From Caloramator quimbayensis (GTDB lineage Bacteria > Bacillota > Clostridia > Clostridiales > Caloramatoraceae), in the NCBI RefSeq assembly GCF_900167605.1, contig NZ_FUYH01000019.1, positions 1-50,487 on the forward strand: 50,487 nt of DNA. The letters are read 5' to 3'. The notes under the pieces were generated by a model that saw nothing but the letters and a program-made list of their open reading frames with translations, made no database searches and was not told the origin of the DNA. This document shows, piece after piece, positions 1 to 8,404 of this stretch. The first letter of the stretch is position 1, and every line of letters starts with the position of its first letter. The position numbers and the translations under genes were made by a program.

Positions 1-295
1 TATAATTATAGCATTTAATCTTATGCAGTTATATTTTTTTAGATGTATTAGAGGTTTTAGGAAGAAAAGAATGCTTCAAATAAATATTATTGAGGATATA
101 AGAGATGAGAGATTTACAATAGAAGATACCTGGAATAATCCAGTATTTGAAAAAACTTAATGAAACAATAAAATTGGAAATTAATTATTTAAATTTTTGG
201 GGGTAGGGGGAGTTATAACTATTTTTGCAACCTATAGAGCTGGTGGAATACCATTTCTTCAATATGATACAATAAAATGCAATTTCAGTAAAAAT
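1..295 (+). mobile_element. 3' end of an insertion sequence (right end, partial)
   Basis: This holds the last part of a transposase gene followed by about 135 bases of non-coding end. A 10-base word at 286-295 (CAGTAAAAAT) is the inverted copy of ATTTTTACTG at 50244-50253, just upstream of the transposase start at the other end of the window. That supports one element family with inverted terminal repeats, with its right end near 295. The exact end and the target duplication cannot be fixed from this window. The G-rich tract near 199-211 is unexplained. Confidence 0.6.
2..160 (+). CDS. transposase, C-terminal fragment (cut by window start)
   Basis: An open frame enters from the left edge and ends with TAA at 158-160. 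It encodes about 52 residues rich in basic and aromatic amino acids (for example LYFFRCIRGFRKK), which resembles the C-terminal tail of DDE transposases of clostridial insertion sequences. The rest of the protein lies outside the window. The transposase N-terminus at 50341 to the window end could belong to another copy of the same element. Assignment to a named IS family would need the missing catalytic core, so I leave it open. Confidence 0.5.
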   Translation: MIIAFNLMQLYFFRCIRGFRKKRMLQINIIEDIRDERFTIEDTWNNPVFEKT

Positions 296-302
296 AAAAA
301 TT

Positions 303-725
303 CTACTGGAATTTTGCTGCGAAATCTCTGAAAAAATAGTTCATTATTTGCGATGCAATATATGATGATATTGTAAACATCGATAGATTGGCTATATGTC
401 TTGATATTTCTTTATGATGCATATATATTTTTTCATCAATTAAATAAGTTAAAAACCAAGAGGCAAATAAAAATACTATTGCATTCTTCATCCCAAAATT
501 AAAAAAGACAAAGGCAAATATAGCATCGTTTAATTCAATATACATTTTTCCTATTTTTATGCCCATAGTACTAATAACAACAGCAACTATTAATGTAAGC
601 AAATATAAAGCAGCATTTTTAGGGCTACTTATCCTAATATCCAAAAAAGATTCAAATAAAATTGGAATAGATATTATTAATAACGCAGCCCTAAAAATCT
701 GCTGCCTTTTAGATTTATATTCCAT
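303..725 (-). pseudogene. N-terminal multi-pass membrane domain, probably truncated by the insertion sequence
   Basis: The 140-residue product starts at the ATG at 725, which has AAGGTG six bases upstream; a start further upstream at 779 has no such site. It contains four to five hydrophobic segments with the pattern ELNDAIFAFVFFNFG and a following ISRHIANLS stretch. This resembles the N-terminal membrane sensor domain that usually precedes GGDEF or HD-GYP output domains. No cytoplasmic domain follows. The frame stops at 303, a few bases from the inferred insertion-sequence end at about 295, and the stop is made by bases at or next to the junction. I infer that insertion removed the output domain. 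A naturally short membrane protein is the alternative. Confidence 0.55.
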
Positions 726-813
726 AGCATTCACCTTGTTAAAAAAAAGTAAATATTTTATTAATATAAAATATACCACTTTATGTCATTTATTTCAAAC
801 AAAAAATGAATTT

Positions 814-1488
814 TCACACAAACATTTTTCTATATTTTATTCCCATTATCAAAGTATAAATAGATGATACCAATAGTATAAAACTTAATACTACAAAAGT
901 AATTATTAAATTTCTTGCCGTTGCAGGAGTCTTATTAAACTGCTTTGAAAGAGACTCTATAAAAACATTAAAGTTTTTAGAAGCAAGGAATGCATTCCAA
1001 AGCCACGCAACAGATGTTAGAAGCGCCATGGGTATGCAGGATAATGCATATAAAAGTCCATTGTATGACCTGTTTCTAACTCCTTTAAGTCCAAGATATA
1101 TAGGTATAATCATTATTAGAGGAAGTATATAAGAAAAATATTGAGGTGACAATGCAAAAAAGAGTATACACGTCAGCATATAAGATAGCACTATCCTGTT
1201 TAAAGGTTTTAAATTTTCATTGAAGTCATAAACAGCTGCGTTACAGTATCTTAAATAATATTCTATCTTACCCTTTTCATTAATGTTTGTATCCTTTATA
1301 AGCTCTTTACCCTTTTTTAAAAGGCTTTCATATGTTTCTTTATGATTATTCGGAACACCTATTTGCCTATATTTTTCTATAAGATTATTTATTTCTTTTA
1401 TATATTTTTCTTTCTTTTTATTATCTATATTGCTTTTTTCAAGTTTTTTCCTAACATCTCCAAGCAAAACTACTAAACTGCTGTCCAT
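814..1488 (-). CDS. conserved membrane protein of unknown function
   Basis: The 224-residue protein starts at an ATG with a perfect AGGAGGT site. About 95 residues of soluble, highly charged N-terminal helix (many Lys and Glu, probably coiled) are followed by four hydrophobic segments: residues about 97-116 and 118-135, then about 143-165 and 192-215. I do not recognise a family. It is the last gene downstream of the symporter and its small subunit on the same strand, separated from them by a GC-rich hairpin, so it may be partly co-transcribed. Its function is unknown; a role tied to the transporter is only suggested by position. Confidence 0.7.
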   Translation of the reverse strand: MDSSLVVLLGDVRKKLEKSNIDNKKKEKYIKEINNLIEKYRQIGVPNNHKETYESLLKKGKELIKDTNINEKGKIEYYLRYCNAAVYDFNENLKPLNRIVLSYMLTCILFFALSPQYFSYILPLIMIIPIYLGLKGVRNRSYNGLLYALSCIPMALLTSVAWLWNAFLASKNFNVFIESLSKQFNKTPATARNLIITFVVLSFILLVSSIYTLIMGIKYRKMFV

Positions 1489-1510
1489 AATTCTACCTCC
1501 TAATTACATT

Positions 1511-1531
1511 AACCCCCGCAAAGCGGGGGTT
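1511..1531 (-). terminator. GC-rich hairpin after the symporter/MetS genes
   Basis: AACCCCCGC and GCGGGGGTT form a nine-pair stem with an AAA loop immediately after the small-subunit stop codon. No clear U-run follows on the minus strand, so it may be a leaky terminator or an RNA-stabilising hairpin rather than a full stop before the next gene at 1488. Confidence 0.5.
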
Positions 1532-1537
1532 AAATAT

Positions 1538-1636
1538 TTACTTACTGTGTTTTAATAATGATGAGAGGGTTATACCTACCGCAGCTAATATTATGCCCCA
1601 GGCTATTATCATAAAAACCAATGCGCTACCTGACAT
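1538..1636 (-). CDS. metS: MetS-like small subunit of an NSS-family amino-acid importer (32 aa)
   Basis: This very short gene encodes 32 residues: a single hydrophobic helix (SALVFMIIAWGII and following) and a short basic tail ending HSK. Its ribosome binding site AGGAGGGG overlaps the stop codon of the symporter gene, so translation is probably coupled. The family (methionine and alanine importer, small subunit) was described in Corynebacterium, where the tiny peptide is needed by its NSS partner MetP. The position directly after an NSS gene, the single-span layout and the small polar N-terminus fit well. The substrate here is not determined. It is easily missed by gene finders. Confidence 0.8.
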   Translation of the reverse strand: MSGSALVFMIIAWGIILAAVGITLSSLLKHSK

Positions 1637-1649
1637 TTAAAACCCCTCC

Positions 1650-3227
1650 TTACTTTCTTATAGAAACTTTTGAAGTTTCAAGTTCTACTTTATATCTCTT
1701 CTTTATTGAAGTGTATGACTGATAGAATCCAAGGATTAATACAAGAACTATAAGAATTCTTGCAAAGAGTGCCCAGCTTCCAAGTCCAGCTTTAATATAT
1801 ACTTCAGGTATAAGGTTAAAGTAACCTTGGCTTATATAGTCCTTTGTTGAGAAGAAAAGAAGTATTATTGTAGCAACTGGTGTTAATACTTGAATGAATA
1901 AAGTAAAAAACCACTTTGGAACTTTCCAGTAGCTTCCTTTATTCATAGTTTCAAGGGCCTTATCCTTCATAAGCCATCCACAAGCTATAACTTCGATAAG
2001 TCCAAGAATTACGAGAAGATATGAACCTACCCAGTTATCAAGCTCGCTTAATACTGCAAGATCAGCTGTCTTTGTAAGACCTGCTTCAAGTCCAACTGGA
2101 AGACCAAGAATAATATAGAGTGCAAATACCATTATTGATGCTGTAGTCTTTTTAATTCCAAGCTCTTCTTCTATAAGTGCAACTATATAGTTGTACATCG
2201 CAATAGCGCTTGTAAATCCAGCAAAGAAAAGAAGTAAGAACCAGAAGGTACCAAATATCTGTCCTCCAGCCATCTGTCTGAAGATGTTTGGAAGAGCTAT
2301 AAATGAAAGTCCAACACCGCTCTTTAATCCTTTTTCTCCAAGGAATGTATAAGCTATAGGAATAGCTATTGTTCCTCCAAGAATAACTTCAGCAAGTTCG
2401 TTTAATGATACCGTAGCAACACCTGATAAAACGATATCGTCCTCAGGTTTAAGGTATGATGCATAGTTTGGAATAATTCCCATACCAATCGACAATGTGA
2501 AGAATATCTGTCCTGCTGCTGCAAGAGCTGCTGTCCAGTTTAGCGCATCCCATCTCGGAGTCCAAATATAATTTAGTCCCGCAATTGGAGTCCAGTCTGG
2601 ATTAACAGGTGCTCCAAGAGTTAATGTTCTTATAATAAGTAAAATTCCGAAAATATAAATCGTAGGCATCATAAATTTAGCCCATGCTTCTATACCTGCC
2701 TGAATACCTCTCATAACTGCAAAGCCTAAAAATCCGAGTGCTATAACCCAGAATACTATAAATCTTCCAGGGCTCTGAATATATTTAACAAATATGTCTC
2801 CTGTCTCAACTGCCTTATCCATATAACCGCCTGTTGCTGACATCCACGCATAACCGAGAGTCCATCCTATAATGTGATTGTAGTAGGAGTTTACAAGTAC
2901 AGTAACTGCAAAGGCAAGTGCTCCTGCAAGGGCTCCAAGTACTGCAGCAGATTTTGGCTTAACTCCTTCTCTTGCCTGAAGATAAACCATAGGTCCTAAA
3001 GTACCATGTCCATATTTTCCGCCTTCACGTCCAAGATTCCACTCAACGAGCATAAGTGGTATACCAAGAAGTATAAGAGCCCCGAAATATGGTATCATGA
3101 AGGCTCCTCCACCATTTTTTGCCGCTTGGTATGGGAATCTCCAGAAGTTACCCAAACCAATGGCGTTTCCAGCCATAGCCAGAATCATTCCAAGTTTACT
3201 TCCCCAGTTTTCTCTTTTTTCTGACAT
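1650..3227 (-). CDS. sodium-dependent amino-acid symporter, NSS (SNF) family
   Basis: The 525-residue product is a 12-helix secondary transporter that moves an amino acid inward with sodium. The first transmembrane segment carries the diagnostic unwound motif GNAIGLGNFWRFP (residues about 20-32), whose backbone and Asn bind substrate and Na+ in LeuT; GGGAFMIPY follows. ATG is preceded by GGAGG. The likely partner is the 32-residue MetS-like peptide 13 bases downstream. By analogy with MetP the substrate may be methionine, alanine or another neutral amino acid. A link to the histidine-degradation genes at 8.4-12 kb is possible but unsupported. It is intact and of normal family length. Confidence 0.92.
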   Translation of the reverse strand: MSEKRENWGSKLGMILAMAGNAIGLGNFWRFPYQAAKNGGGAFMIPYFGALILLGIPLMLVEWNLGREGGKYGHGTLGPMVYLQAREGVKPKSAAVLGALAGALAFAVTVLVNSYYNHIIGWTLGYAWMSATGGYMDKAVETGDIFVKYIQSPGRFIVFWVIALGFLGFAVMRGIQAGIEAWAKFMMPTIYIFGILLIIRTLTLGAPVNPDWTPIAGLNYIWTPRWDALNWTAALAAAGQIFFTLSIGMGIIPNYASYLKPEDDIVLSGVATVSLNELAEVILGGTIAIPIAYTFLGEKGLKSGVGLSFIALPNIFRQMAGGQIFGTFWFLLLFFAGFTSAIAMYNYIVALIEEELGIKKTTASIMVFALYIILGLPVGLEAGLTKTADLAVLSELDNWVGSYLLVILGLIEVIACGWLMKDKALETMNKGSYWKVPKWFFTLFIQVLTPVATIILLFFSTKDYISQGYFNLIPEVYIKAGLGSWALFARILIVLVLILGFYQSYTSIKKRYKVELETSKVSIRK

Positions 3228-3262
3228 GATAAACCTCCCTCCAAGAAATGAATTTTCTTATT

Positions 3263-3291
3263 ATGATAATGCATTTATTAGAAAATTACAA
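3263..3291 (-). promoter_or_regulatory. probable sigma-A promoter of the symporter operon
   Basis: On the minus strand TTGTAA and TATCAT are separated by 17 bases, and the initiation site would fall about 25 bases before the GGAGG site of the symporter gene. The surrounding 3228-3496 stretch is otherwise very AT-rich and holds no gene. Confidence 0.4.
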
Positions 3292-3496
3292 TAATATTTT
3301 ATTAATTTTTCTTCACATTATGAATAATTTTTGAACATTTGAAAAATTTTTAACGGAGTTAATATTTAGATTTATCATGTATTATTCATTGTTTTTACAT
3401 ATATAAAATACCTTAATAATATATTTTTGCTATACAATACCATATATTTATTTTAATTGTTACATAATATTAAAGGGATTGTTATTTTATTAACCT

Positions 3497-4150
3497 TTAT
3501 AACTCTATCTCCAATTTTACACATCTGCCAAGGACTGTGAAAGATTTAACATCTCTTGTTTCAGTTTTCAAATCATTTGAATGCGACAAGATAAGAACTT
3601 TATTCGAGTCTATTCTTTTAATTTGTCTTATGCATCTTTTGCCGTCGATATCTATAAGAGAAATTGAATTGTTTTGTATTTCAGAAGTTTCATATACTAA
3701 TATTTTGTCATCCTTAAATATTCTAAAGCCTCTCATGCTGTCATCCGGTGCTTTAACATAAAAAAGCTTATCTGCTGAATAGCCCTCCACCTTCTTTTCA
3801 ATAACTGGAAGGTACCTGTAATCATATATTTCCTTTAAATTAACACTGCATACAGGTATTTTCTTTAAAATATGCGCAAAGGCATCTTCCCATTGCTTAT
3901 TTATGCTCTTTTTGTCCTCTGTTTCTTTTATATTTTCTATTGGCTCCGTAACCTCATCAAATATATCTTCATTTAAATTTACCTCAAGAAACTTTTCTAT
4001 TTTTTTAATTAAATCCTCGTTAATTATTCTTTTACCTGATTCAACATCTAAAATAAATCCTTCTGAAACGCCCAGTTTTTTTGCAAGAGCTTTTACTGGT
4101 ATACCCGCTCTTTGCCTTGCGTCCTGTATTTTTTGTCCTACTCTGCTCAT
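3497..4150 (-). CDS. XRE-type helix-turn-helix regulator with a S24/LexA-like C-terminal domain
   Basis: The 217-residue protein starts at the ATG at 4150, preceded by AGAGGTG six bases upstream; the frame opens further upstream without a site. Residues about 1-58 are a Cro/cI-type helix-turn-helix (IQDARQRAGIPVKALAKKLGVSEG region). An acidic linker follows, then a LexA/S24-like fold with the nucleophile-box sequence PDDSMRGF. In LexA the catalytic Lys lies 37 residues after this Ser; here that position is Arg (in CIRQIKR) and the nearest Lys is three residues later. Self-cleavage is therefore doubtful, and the domain may serve only for dimerisation or ligand sensing. It is monocistronic. Its targets are unknown. 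Confidence 0.8.
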   Translation of the reverse strand: MSRVGQKIQDARQRAGIPVKALAKKLGVSEGFILDVESGKRIINEDLIKKIEKFLEVNLNEDIFDEVTEPIENIKETEDKKSINKQWEDAFAHILKKIPVCSVNLKEIYDYRYLPVIEKKVEGYSADKLFYVKAPDDSMRGFRIFKDDKILVYETSEIQNNSISLIDIDGKRCIRQIKRIDSNKVLILSHSNDLKTETRDVKSFTVLGRCVKLEIEL

Positions 4151-4366
4151 ATTAACACCTCTTTTTGTAATTCTAAAATGTTGGTAATAGTATACCAAAA
4201 AAAAGAAATTCTTAAAAGAATAAATTATACTGTTTTTATCTTTCCAATTTTTATGTTTATATATACTTATAATTTATTATGGCTTTTAAATTTAGCTTAT
4301 TAAATATTTTAACAGCGTATATTGAAATCAAAGTCTAAATAACCTTAATGTTTTTTAATTAAAATA

Positions 4367-4422
4367 AAACCCATAATACTGCTGAAAGCTGTATAAAATT
4401 TTTGCTGCAGTATTATGGGTTT
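4367..4422 (-). terminator. long-stem terminator of the CPBP-like gene (shared-stem family)
   Basis: Arms AAACCCATAATACTGC and its exact complement pair over 16 bases around a 24-base loop. On the minus strand the stem is followed by TTTTATTTT, and it lies 28 bases after the stop at 4451. The same stem recurs at 22741-22815, with variants at 8364-8396 and 12092-12155. Nothing else is visible in the 4151-4450 gap beyond AT-rich promoter DNA for the regulator at 4150. Confidence 0.75.
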
Positions 4423-4450
4423 AAATTATTATTCCTGCTATAATTAAAAT

Positions 4451-5119
4451 CTATTTAATATGCATAAAAGCTGAAACTGTAAAATTTGCAAATAGAACCG
4501 CAAACAAATTATAAATAATATGCTGTATACTCCAAATCGTAATATCCTTTGTCTTTATATACATGATGAAAGGTATTACAAAGATAACTGCCTGTGAGGC
4601 TATAAATATATAGTTGTCAAAACCTGGAGAAGGCATAAATCTTGTCCAAAAGAATGCATGGATAAGTCCTACGAATATGAAAGAAAATATTACTCCAACA
4701 GATTTATAAACCGCTCCTGCAAGTTCATAAATATTCATCCAAACAAGCTGTTCAAAGCATCCATTAAGAAGCGAAAAAGCAAATATATTTAAAATAGCAT
4801 CCTTACTTAAATTAATATTGATTTCCCGAATACCGCTCCCCCTGATATAAAAATAAGCTGATATAGCTGTTGCCAAAAATAAAATTAGGGTTTCAATCCA
4901 AACTCTCTTAAATTGAGGTCTAAAATAAGGAAGTCTTTGTCCCATTATAAGCCTTAATATAATACCGCAGAACAACCAATAAATAACAGAAGATATAAAG
5001 GGTATACCTGTAACATCCATCAATCCCCTTGCTGCAAAAGGAAATAATAGAGCAAGTAATATACCAGCGAAAACTCTTATACCTTTTTCTTCTCTTGCAA
5101 ATGTACTCTCTATAAACAT
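4451..5119 (-). CDS. CPBP-like integral membrane protein with degenerate protease motifs
   Basis: The 222-residue protein has about six to seven hydrophobic segments and starts at an ATG with AGGGGG six bases upstream. The C-terminal half resembles the CPBP/CAAX protease (Abi) family. The third motif, HxxxN, is present (QHIIYN). The first motif, normally EExxxR, appears as FEQLVWMN, so the second Glu and the Arg are missing. The middle His motif (GLIHAFF) lacks the usual Phe spacing. I infer an inactive or divergent member. It lies between a regulator gene and a large SARP regulator, all on one strand, but terminators and gaps suggest separate transcription. Its function is unknown. Confidence 0.6.
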   Translation of the reverse strand: MFIESTFAREEKGIRVFAGILLALLFPFAARGLMDVTGIPFISSVIYWLFCGIILRLIMGQRLPYFRPQFKRVWIETLILFLATAISAYFYIRGSGIREININLSKDAILNIFAFSLLNGCFEQLVWMNIYELAGAVYKSVGVIFSFIFVGLIHAFFWTRFMPSPGFDNYIFIASQAVIFVIPFIMYIKTKDITIWSIQHIIYNLFAVLFANFTVSAFMHIK

Positions 5120-5274
5120 ATTAATCCCCCTTTAAACATGCTGCAGGCTTTATTTAATAATATCACAAATTTTATTTCGCGAATATAAATATTGGTAAAT
5201 TATTTATTCTTCATATAAATTTTCAAAAGTAAAGCTAATATTACAGAGAAAGCTTATCATTCAAGATTTTTGTT

Positions 5275-8200
5275 TTAACTTTGGGGTTGCTTAATATAGG
5301 CCTTTTTAAAAACCTCAAGTATTTCTATCTCATAATTTTCCTTCGCCATGCTTAAAAATTCTGTTCCCTTTTGACAGTAGAGAAGAATTTCCTCTGTTAG
5401 ATAATCTGAAAATGCGTTATATATTTTATCGTTGTTTTTCATATTGTGTTTTATCTCCGCTTTGATTCTAAAAACAATACCTATTTCATGAGGGCTTTTA
5501 AGTTTTTCTGCATACTTATCTGCTTTTTTAAGGTGCTCTTTGCTGTCAGAATATCTTCCTTCTTTTGTCAGCAAAAGAGCCATAAATCCTTCAGCTATTG
5601 CTCTCCCCCAAAGGGAACCGCTTATTTCATATAATTCAAGTGCATTTTTAAAGTAACTCTTTGCCCTTTCATAATCCCCCATTTCAAAGGCTGCCTGTCC
5701 TGCATTTCCATAGAATACTGCTGCAGCACCATTTGAATTTTTACCGCTTATAGATATCGCTCTATCATAATATTCAAGAGCTGAAGAAAACCTCATGTTC
5801 TTGCGCCTAATCTCTCCTATATAATTATAAGCAGCAGCAATATTCAAAGAATATATACATTGCCTTTGATTTAAAATATTAAATATATCTATTGATTCTT
5901 TAAGAAGCTCTTCCGCCCTTTCAAAATCCTTCATCATTACTCTGTTCAGTCCCTTTAATCTTAAAAGGCTTCCAGTTTCATACAAATTGTTAGTATCCTT
6001 TGATATTTTTAAAGCTGATTCAACATACTCTTCCATCATATTTTCATTATAGGTTTGTATGCAGTAAAAAATAATCTGTTTATAGCCCTTTAAAATTAAA
6101 TCCTTATCACTGACAGCCTCTGCAATTTCTATCATTTTTTTTATATAAAATACCCCTTTATCATACTCTCCTTCTCTTATTAGATATCTTCCTTTTATAT
6201 GAAGCAGCATAGCTTCATATTTTTTTACTTCTTCCTTTTCTTTATCCTTCCCCTCTTCTTTTATTTCTTCTATAAGCTTTTCAATATCAGTAATTTGTTT
6301 TATAGCATCAAAACTGTTAATTTGATTATCATCATTTTTGAAGTTATTTAAAACAGGGAAAAGTTCATGATTAAAATCAAGATATGCATTAACATTTTTT
6401 ATGCTGTATTTTAATGCTGAAATCCTGTTCCCTGAGTTTATATAGTGATATATAAGTTTTGAATACAAATGTATGTCCCTATTGTCCCCCCTCAAATCTT
6501 TTTCTAAAAATTTGGCTATTCTTCCGTGCAGTATTATTCGTCTTGCCTGTGAAAGATTCGTATATATATATTCCCTTAGCTTTTGGTGAGTAAATTTATA
6601 GCATATATCAAAGGAATAGGCCTGCTCACTGATTATGTTCCTTTCCTGTATTTCTTCAATAATATCCATTATTTCCATATCATCCTTACCGCTTATCTCT
6701 TTAATAATACTGAAGGGAGCTTCATCAAAAAACATAGATATAATTCCAAGAATTTTCATTGCATTATCAGACAAATCAATAAATCTGCTTTTAATTAAAT
6801 CTACAATCCTTTCTGATTTAAAGTCAATTTCCTTATTTCTTAATATACTGCTTATAAATTCAACTATAAAAAAAGTATTTCCCTCTGTTTCTTTAAAAAT
6901 CCTTCTCCTTATATCATCAGTTAAATTATAATCTGGAAGAGCTGTTTTTATGAAATCTTCAGTTTGTTCTAAATCAAATCTTTTAATTTCTATTTTATAT
7001 AACTTTTCATATCTGGACATTAGGGTAAGAAACTTGTCTACTCTCCTGCCATATCCATCTCTTATAGTCATAACTATCATGATATTTTCCACGCTTTTCA
7101 ATAAAAAATCCTCTATAAGATTAATGCTCATACTATCAGCCCATTGTATATCTTCAAATACTATGATTATTTTTCTATTTTTAGATATGGCTTCAATAAT
7201 TTTAAATACTGCCTCCTCAGACCTTCCATATTTCATATTATTAAAATTATCTATAGTTTCATTACTTCCTAATTCATCAAAAAGATTTGGAAACATATAT
7301 GATGCAGATTTTATTATGCTTTCATTTATTTCTATATCGCTTTTTTTAATAAATTCCCATAGAGCATACATAACTGTATTCCATGGTTTTAAAAAATAGT
7401 TTTCTTCTGCCTGATAACAATTGGTTTGGATTAATAATACACCCTCATTAATTCCCTTTACAAATTCATCCTTAAGCCTTGTTTTTCCTATCCCTGCTTC
7501 TCCTGTTATTGCTGCAGCCTTTGAAATTTTACTTTTTAAAAATTCCATATATATTTTTTTAAGCTCTTTAAGCTGCTTCTCTCTTCCATAAAAAATATCT
7601 TTTTTGATTTGTTTTACCTCTTTTCCCTTTTCTCTTATGTCAAGTATCCTGTCTAAAACAGTCTTCGTTTTTAATTCAGGAGTAATTCCAAGTTCTTTTT
7701 CTAATACAAAAGATAGTTTATTATATAATTCTATGGCTTTATTATACATTCCTTTTGCAGAATATATCTTCATAAGAATTCTATATGCCTTCTCATCGAG
7801 CTCATCTATTGAAATTAAAATCTTTGCAAATTTCTCAGCTAAATCATAGTTTTCATCATTAAGATGGTTTTTAAGTTCATCATATATGTTTTTTTGCTGA
7901 GCCTCCTTAAAATATTCCCGGTTAGCCAAAACCCAATTATCGAAGTTTTCACTATCTTTAAGTGAAAACCCCCTTAAAAATTCTCCATAGGTATCAACTT
8001 TTTTTTTATTTTCTATATCATCTATATCCTTAACCAAATTAATATTGGGATTTATCATAAGAATTGATTTTTGAGGTGATATTATTATATCCATATCAAA
8101 CGCTTTTTTTATTTTATATATGCTGTCCCTTAGATTTTTCTTTGCGCTTTCCTCATCATTATCAGGCCATAATAGGCTGCATACTTCATCCCTTGTCGCC

Positions 8201-8319
8201 TGTTTTTTTAGTATCATATAATAAAAAAGCGCCTCTGCCTTTTTGAAAGGGAAAGCTACTATTTCATAATTCTTAAAAACAGCCGGAGCATCAAGCATTT
8301 TTACATATATAAAATCCAC
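5275..8319 (-). CDS. large SARP-family transcriptional regulator with ATPase and TPR domains
   Basis: The 1014-residue protein starts at GTG (8319), with GGGAGGGG six bases upstream. Domain order: OmpR-type winged helix (about 1-95, with WPDNDEESAKKNLRDSIYKIKK typical of SARPs, in part), bacterial transcriptional activation domain (about 100-225), an AAA/NTPase module with Walker A GEAGIGKT (about 270) and Walker B IIIVFEDIQWAD (about 386), then TPR-like helical repeats (about 650-980). This is the AfsR-like architecture: DNA binding controlled by ATP and by protein or ligand binding to the repeats. It stands alone between a terminator (8364-8396) and the CPBP-like gene. No target is evident. 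Such regulators are better known from actinomycetes. Confidence 0.88.
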   Translation of the reverse strand: MDFIYVKMLDAPAVFKNYEIVAFPFKKAEALFYYMILKKQATRDEVCSLLWPDNDEESAKKNLRDSIYKIKKAFDMDIIISPQKSILMINPNINLVKDIDDIENKKKVDTYGEFLRGFSLKDSENFDNWVLANREYFKEAQQKNIYDELKNHLNDENYDLAEKFAKILISIDELDEKAYRILMKIYSAKGMYNKAIELYNKLSFVLEKELGITPELKTKTVLDRILDIREKGKEVKQIKKDIFYGREKQLKELKKIYMEFLKSKISKAAAITGEAGIGKTRLKDEFVKGINEGVLLIQTNCYQAEENYFLKPWNTVMYALWEFIKKSDIEINESIIKSASYMFPNLFDELGSNETIDNFNNMKYGRSEEAVFKIIEAISKNRKIIIVFEDIQWADSMSINLIEDFLLKSVENIMIVMTIRDGYGRRVDKFLTLMSRYEKLYKIEIKRFDLEQTEDFIKTALPDYNLTDDIRRRIFKETEGNTFFIVEFISSILRNKEIDFKSERIVDLIKSRFIDLSDNAMKILGIISMFFDEAPFSIIKEISGKDDMEIMDIIEEIQERNIISEQAYSFDICYKFTHQKLREYIYTNLSQARRIILHGRIAKFLEKDLRGDNRDIHLYSKLIYHYINSGNRISALKYSIKNVNAYLDFNHELFPVLNNFKNDDNQINSFDAIKQITDIEKLIEEIKEEGKDKEKEEVKKYEAMLLHIKGRYLIREGEYDKGVFYIKKMIEIAEAVSDKDLILKGYKQIIFYCIQTYNENMMEEYVESALKISKDTNNLYETGSLLRLKGLNRVMMKDFERAEELLKESIDIFNILNQRQCIYSLNIAAAYNYIGEIRRKNMRFSSALEYYDRAISISGKNSNGAAAVFYGNAGQAAFEMGDYERAKSYFKNALELYEISGSLWGRAIAEGFMALLLTKEGRYSDSKEHLKKADKYAEKLKSPHEIGIVFRIKAEIKHNMKNNDKIYNAFSDYLTEEILLYCQKGTEFLSMAKENYEIEILEVFKKAYIKQPQS

Positions 8320-8348
8320 ATTTTTCCCCTCCCAAATCTTATAATAAC

Positions 8349-8357
8349 ATTATAGCA
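8349..8357 (-). promoter_or_regulatory. extended -10 element for the SARP gene
   Basis: The minus strand reads TGCTATAAT, a perfect TATAAT with the TG extension, about 30 bases before the GTG start. No good -35 box is present, since the terminator hairpin of the upstream operon occupies that place. Extended -10 promoters can work without one. Confidence 0.45.
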
Positions 8358-8363
8358 TAAAAA

Positions 8364-8396
8364 AAGGCTCATGATACTTTAAGTATCATAAGCCTT
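8364..8396 (-). terminator. terminator of the hut operon (shared-stem family)
   Basis: On the minus strand a 16-pair stem, AAGGCTTATGATACTT with AAGTATCATGAGCCTT (two G-U pairs), is followed by TTTTTTT. It begins 8 bases after the stop of the cyclodeaminase gene. The stem sequence is related to those at 4367, 12092 and 22741. Confidence 0.85.
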
Positions 8397-8404
8397 CTGC
8401 AAAA

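Noticed and set aside
5170-5190. TTCGCGAA palindrome upstream of the CPBP-like gene as an operator
   Set aside because: Only eight bases are symmetric and no placed promoter elements support it; it may be chance.
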